DNA from: DASSTY01 sp035760645
Lineage (GTDB): Bacteria > Gemmatimonadota > Gemmatimonadetes > Gemmatimonadales > GWC2-71-9
Length of the DNA stretch: 49,316 bases
Assembly: GCA_035760645.1 (NCBI GenBank)
Contig: DASTSO010000003.1
Coordinates: 1-49,316, forward strand
Direction: 5' to 3'
Shown here: positions 46,975 to 49,316 of the stretch, one piece after another
Position numbering within the stretch: position 1 is the first letter of the stretch
Layout: each line of letters opens with the position of its first letter
Made by a program: the position numbers and the translations under genes
The notes under the pieces: generated by a model
What the model was told of the DNA's origin: nothing
Database searches by the model: none
Seen by the model: the letters and a program-made list of their open reading frames with translations, nothing else

Positions 46975-49167
46975 GTGCCCGAGCTGCAGGATCAACTCCA
47001 GACCGCGCTGCGCGCCCGTTATCACATCGAGCGCGAGGTGGGGCGCGGGGGCATGGCGACCGTCTACCGCGCGGAGGACCTGAAGCACCACCGCCCGGTG
47101 GCCGTGAAGGTGCTCCACCCCCACCTCACGGCGAACCTCGGCGCCGAGCGCTTCCTGCGCGAGATCGGCATCGCCGCCCGCCTCAGCCACCCGCACATCC
47201 TCACGCTCATCGACTCCGGCGAGGCCGACGGCCTCTTCTACTACGTCATGCCGTTCGTGCAGGGCGAGTCGCTGCGCGAGCGGCTCGCGCGCGAGGGCCG
47301 GCTGCCGGTCGAGGAGGCGCTCGAGATCGCCCGCCGGGTGGGGGCGGCGCTCGCCTACGCGCACGCGCAGGGCATCGTGCACCGCGACGTGAAGCCCGAG
47401 AACGTCATGCTGCACGAGGGCGAGCCGATGGTGACCGACTTCGGCATCGCCAAGGCGGTGCACGCGGGCAGCGGCGAGACGCTGACGCAGACGGGCGCCT
47501 CGGTGGGCACGCCGACCTACATGAGCCCCGAGCAGGCCGCCGGCACCGGCGAGCTCGACGCGCGCTCGGACGAGTACAGCCTGGCGTGCATGCTGTACGA
47601 GATGCTCGCCGGCGAGCCGCCCTTCACCGGCGTGAACCCCCAGGCGCTCATCCTCAAGCACGTCCTCGAGCCGGCGCCGGCGGTGCGCGCGGGCCGCCCC
47701 GAGGTGCCCGAGCCGGTGGAGCGCGCCCTCGCGCGCGCGCTCGCCAAGGCGCCGGAGGAGCGCTTCCCCGACGTGCGCGCGTTCACGCGCGCGCTCGCCG
47801 GCGCCGGCGTCACCACGCCGTCGGAGCCTGCGGGGGGCGGCACCACCGCGGCCGCCGTCGTCCCCGCGGGGGCGGCGGCGACCATCGCGCGCTCGATCGC
47901 GGTGCTGCCGTTCGTCAACATGAGTGCCGATCCCGAAAACGAGTACTTCACCGACGGGATCGCCGAGGAGATCATCAACGCCCTCACCAAGATCCAGGCG
48001 CTGCGGGTCGCGTCGCGCACCTCGGCGTTCGCCTTCAAGGGGAAGAACGAGGACATCGGCGAGATCGGCCGCAAGCTCAAGGTGGCCACGGTGCTCGAGG
48101 GCAGCGTGCGCAAGGCGGGCAGCCGGCTCCGCGTCACCGCGCAGCTCGTCAACGTCGCCGACGGCTTCCATCTCTGGTCGGAGCGCTACGACCGCCAGCT
48201 CGAGGACGTCTTCGCGATCCAGGACGAGATCGCCGAGAGCATCGTGCGCGCGCTCCGGGTCGTCCTCAGCGAGACCGAGCGCAAGGCGATCGAGGAGGCG
48301 CCGCCCGCCGACGTGCAGGCCTACGACTACTACCTGCGCGGCCGGCAGTTCTTCCACCAGTTCCGCCGCACCGGCATCCAGTTCGCCCGCCGCATGTTCG
48401 AGCGCGCGATCGAGATCGACCCGCAGTACGCGCGCGCCTACGCCGGCGCGGCCGACTGCTGCTCGTTCCTCTACATGTACTGGGACGCGAGCCGCGCGAA
48501 CCTCGAGGGCGCCGACAGCTACAGCCGCAAGGCGCTCGAGCTCAAGCCCGACCTCGCCGAGGCGCACGCCTCGCGCGGGCTCGCGGTGTCGCTGAGCCAG
48601 CACTACGACGAGGCGGAGCGCGAGTTCGAGACCGCCATCCGGCTCAACCCCAACCTCTTCGAGGCGCACTACTTCTACGCCCGCGCCGAGTTCCAGCAGG
48701 GAAAGTGGGAGAAGGCGGTCGAGGAGTACCGCGCCGCCTCGCGGGTGCGGCCCGAGGACTACCAGGCGGTCCTGCTCGTCGAGGCGCCGCTCCGGCGGCT
48801 CGGCCGGACCGACGAGGCCCGGGCGACGCTGCGGCGGGCGGTGCAGGTGGCCGAGCGGCACCTCGAGCTCAACCCCGACGATCCGCGCGCGCTCTACCTC
48901 GCCGCCAGCGCGCTCATGCAGCTCGGCGAGCGCGAGCGCGCCACCGACTGGGCCGCGCGCGCCCGCGCGCTCGACCCCGAGGATCCCGGCGTGCTCTACA
49001 ACGTGGCCTGCGTCGAGGCGCTCGGCGGGAAGGTCGACGAGGCGATCGCCGATCTCGACCGCGCCGTCGCCAACGGCTTCGGGCACCGGGAATGGCTCGA
49101 GAACGACACCGATCTCGATCCGCTGCGCGGCGACCCGCGCTTCCAGGCACTGCTGCACAAGCTGTAG
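46975..49167 (+). CDS. Ser/Thr protein kinase with TolB/FlgO-like domain and TPR repeats
   Basis: The 730-residue Hanks-type kinase has residues 17-277 as the kinase domain: GRGGMATVY (P-loop), Lys45 in AVKVL, HRDVKPEN (Asp138), DFGIAKA (Asp155), the activation loop TQTGASVGTPTYMSPEQ and DEYSLACMLYEML. All catalytic residues are present. No transmembrane helix is evident, only an Ala/Gly/Thr-rich hinge (280-303). Residues 304-430 form the TolB/FlgO-like domain (IAVLPFVNMSADPENEYFTD, VLEGSVRKAG, VFAIQDEIA). At least six TPR units follow (450-720). This exact architecture is abundant in Gemmatimonadota. The TPRs likely bind substrates or regulators. GTG 46975 has AGGA 9 nt upstream. Confidence 0.94.
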   Translation: MPELQDQLQTALRARYHIEREVGRGGMATVYRAEDLKHHRPVAVKVLHPHLTANLGAERFLREIGIAARLSHPHILTLIDSGEADGLFYYVMPFVQGESLRERLAREGRLPVEEALEIARRVGAALAYAHAQGIVHRDVKPENVMLHEGEPMVTDFGIAKAVHAGSGETLTQTGASVGTPTYMSPEQAAGTGELDARSDEYSLACMLYEMLAGEPPFTGVNPQALILKHVLEPAPAVRAGRPEVPEPVERALARALAKAPEERFPDVRAFTRALAGAGVTTPSEPAGGGTTAAAVVPAGAAATIARSIAVLPFVNMSADPENEYFTDGIAEEIINALTKIQALRVASRTSAFAFKGKNEDIGEIGRKLKVATVLEGSVRKAGSRLRVTAQLVNVADGFHLWSERYDRQLEDVFAIQDEIAESIVRALRVVLSETERKAIEEAPPADVQAYDYYLRGRQFFHQFRRTGIQFARRMFERAIEIDPQYARAYAGAADCCSFLYMYWDASRANLEGADSYSRKALELKPDLAEAHASRGLAVSLSQHYDEAEREFETAIRLNPNLFEAHYFYARAEFQQGKWEKAVEEYRAASRVRPEDYQAVLLVEAPLRRLGRTDEARATLRRAVQVAERHLELNPDDPRALYLAASALMQLGERERATDWAARARALDPEDPGVLYNVACVEALGGKVDEAIADLDRAVANGFGHREWLENDTDLDPLRGDPRFQALLHKL

Positions 49168-49200
49168 GCGCGGGGCCCCGCGCCGCGGGGGGAGGGCACG

Positions 49201-49316
49201 ATGATCACGATCATGGGAGCGCGAGGCAACACCGGCGCCGCCGTCGCGGCGCGGCTGCACGAGGCCGGCGAGAAGGTCCGCATCATCGGCCGCTCGGTCG
49301 AGCACCTCGAGATCAT
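49201..49316 (+). CDS. NmrA/SDR-like NAD(P)-binding protein, N-terminal 38 codons (cut by window edge)
   Basis: Starts MITIMGARGNTGAAVAARLH with the G-x-x-G-x-x-G nucleotide-binding loop and IIGRSVEHL at the second strand, as in atypical SDRs of the NmrA/HSCARG group, which act as redox sensors or reductases. ATG 49201 has GGGGAGG 5 nt upstream, 33 nt after the kinase stop. The rest of the gene lies beyond the window. Confidence 0.8.
   Translation, partial: MITIMGARGNTGAAVAARLHEAGEKVRIIGRSVEHLEI

Overview
The window is a very GC-rich bacterial chromosome segment (by eye above 70% GC, third codon positions almost all G or C). It most resembles a member of Gemmatimonadota. Pointers are a Ser/Thr kinase fused to a TolB-like domain and TPRs, a BlaI regulator paired with an M56 peptidase carrying HEAT repeats, lipoproteins with D-P-D-G-Y repeats, and promoter-like TAnnTTG boxes resembling the TAnnTTTG box of the related Bacteroidota. 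This placement is inference from gene content; no rRNA or tRNA gene is present. I see no CRISPR array, transposase, integrase or prophage gene.

Layout. 1-5 kb (minus): cyanophycinase and the start of cyanophycin synthetase, then an L,D-transpeptidase/acyltransferase pair. 5.06-5.18 kb: a heptamer-based inverted repeat that supplies the last codons of a small membrane protein. 5.2-8.7 kb (minus): that membrane protein, an outer-membrane barrel, an SDR oxidoreductase and a histidine-kinase ATPase/receiver protein lacking a phosphoacceptor domain. 8.9-13.0 kb (minus): a secreted HEAT-repeat protein, an M56 (BlaR1-type) membrane protease whose sensor position is occupied by eight HEAT repeats, and a BlaI repressor. 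Two TACANNTGTA palindromes lie inside the repressor's own promoter. 13.2-15.8 kb (plus, divergent): an M48 CAAX-type protease overlapping a beta-lactamase-fold lipoprotein that has lost its catalytic Ser and Lys.

15.8-24.2 kb: sufE, a lipoprotein, a cold-shock gene with a terminator inside its leader, a Vgb-type propeller, a diguanylate cyclase, an alpha/beta hydrolase and a large Pro/Ala-rich membrane protein. 24.5-31.2 kb: dacB, mreB and an EEP-hydrolase/phospholipase D pair, each unit followed by a palindromic terminator and a convergent small lipoprotein gene. 31.3-39.3 kb: SDR, BON-domain protein, GT4 glycosyltransferase overlapping a glycogen-debranching-type enzyme, response regulator, zinc alcohol dehydrogenase with a PfpI/DJ-1 protein. 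39.3-49.3 kb: lytic transglycosylase with an anomalous start, a lower-GC gap, two tandem front-end-type desaturases, a GntR/FCD regulator overlapping the second one antisense, an S41 peptidase, a duplicated-domain lipoprotein, a second copy of the 5.2-kb membrane-protein family, the Ser/Thr kinase and the start of an NmrA-like gene.

How the genes work together. Much of the window concerns the cell envelope: peptidoglycan remodelling (L,D-transpeptidase, DacB, lytic transglycosylase), cell shape (MreB), lipids (acyltransferase, PLD enzyme, desaturases) and many lipoproteins. The most unusual unit is 8.9-15.8 kb. There a BlaI/M56 signalling pair appears to have exchanged its penicillin sensor for HEAT repeats. 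It is flanked by a second secreted HEAT protein, an M48 protease and a catalytically dead beta-lactamase-like lipoprotein, which suggests an envelope-stress or protein-sensing circuit rather than antibiotic resistance.
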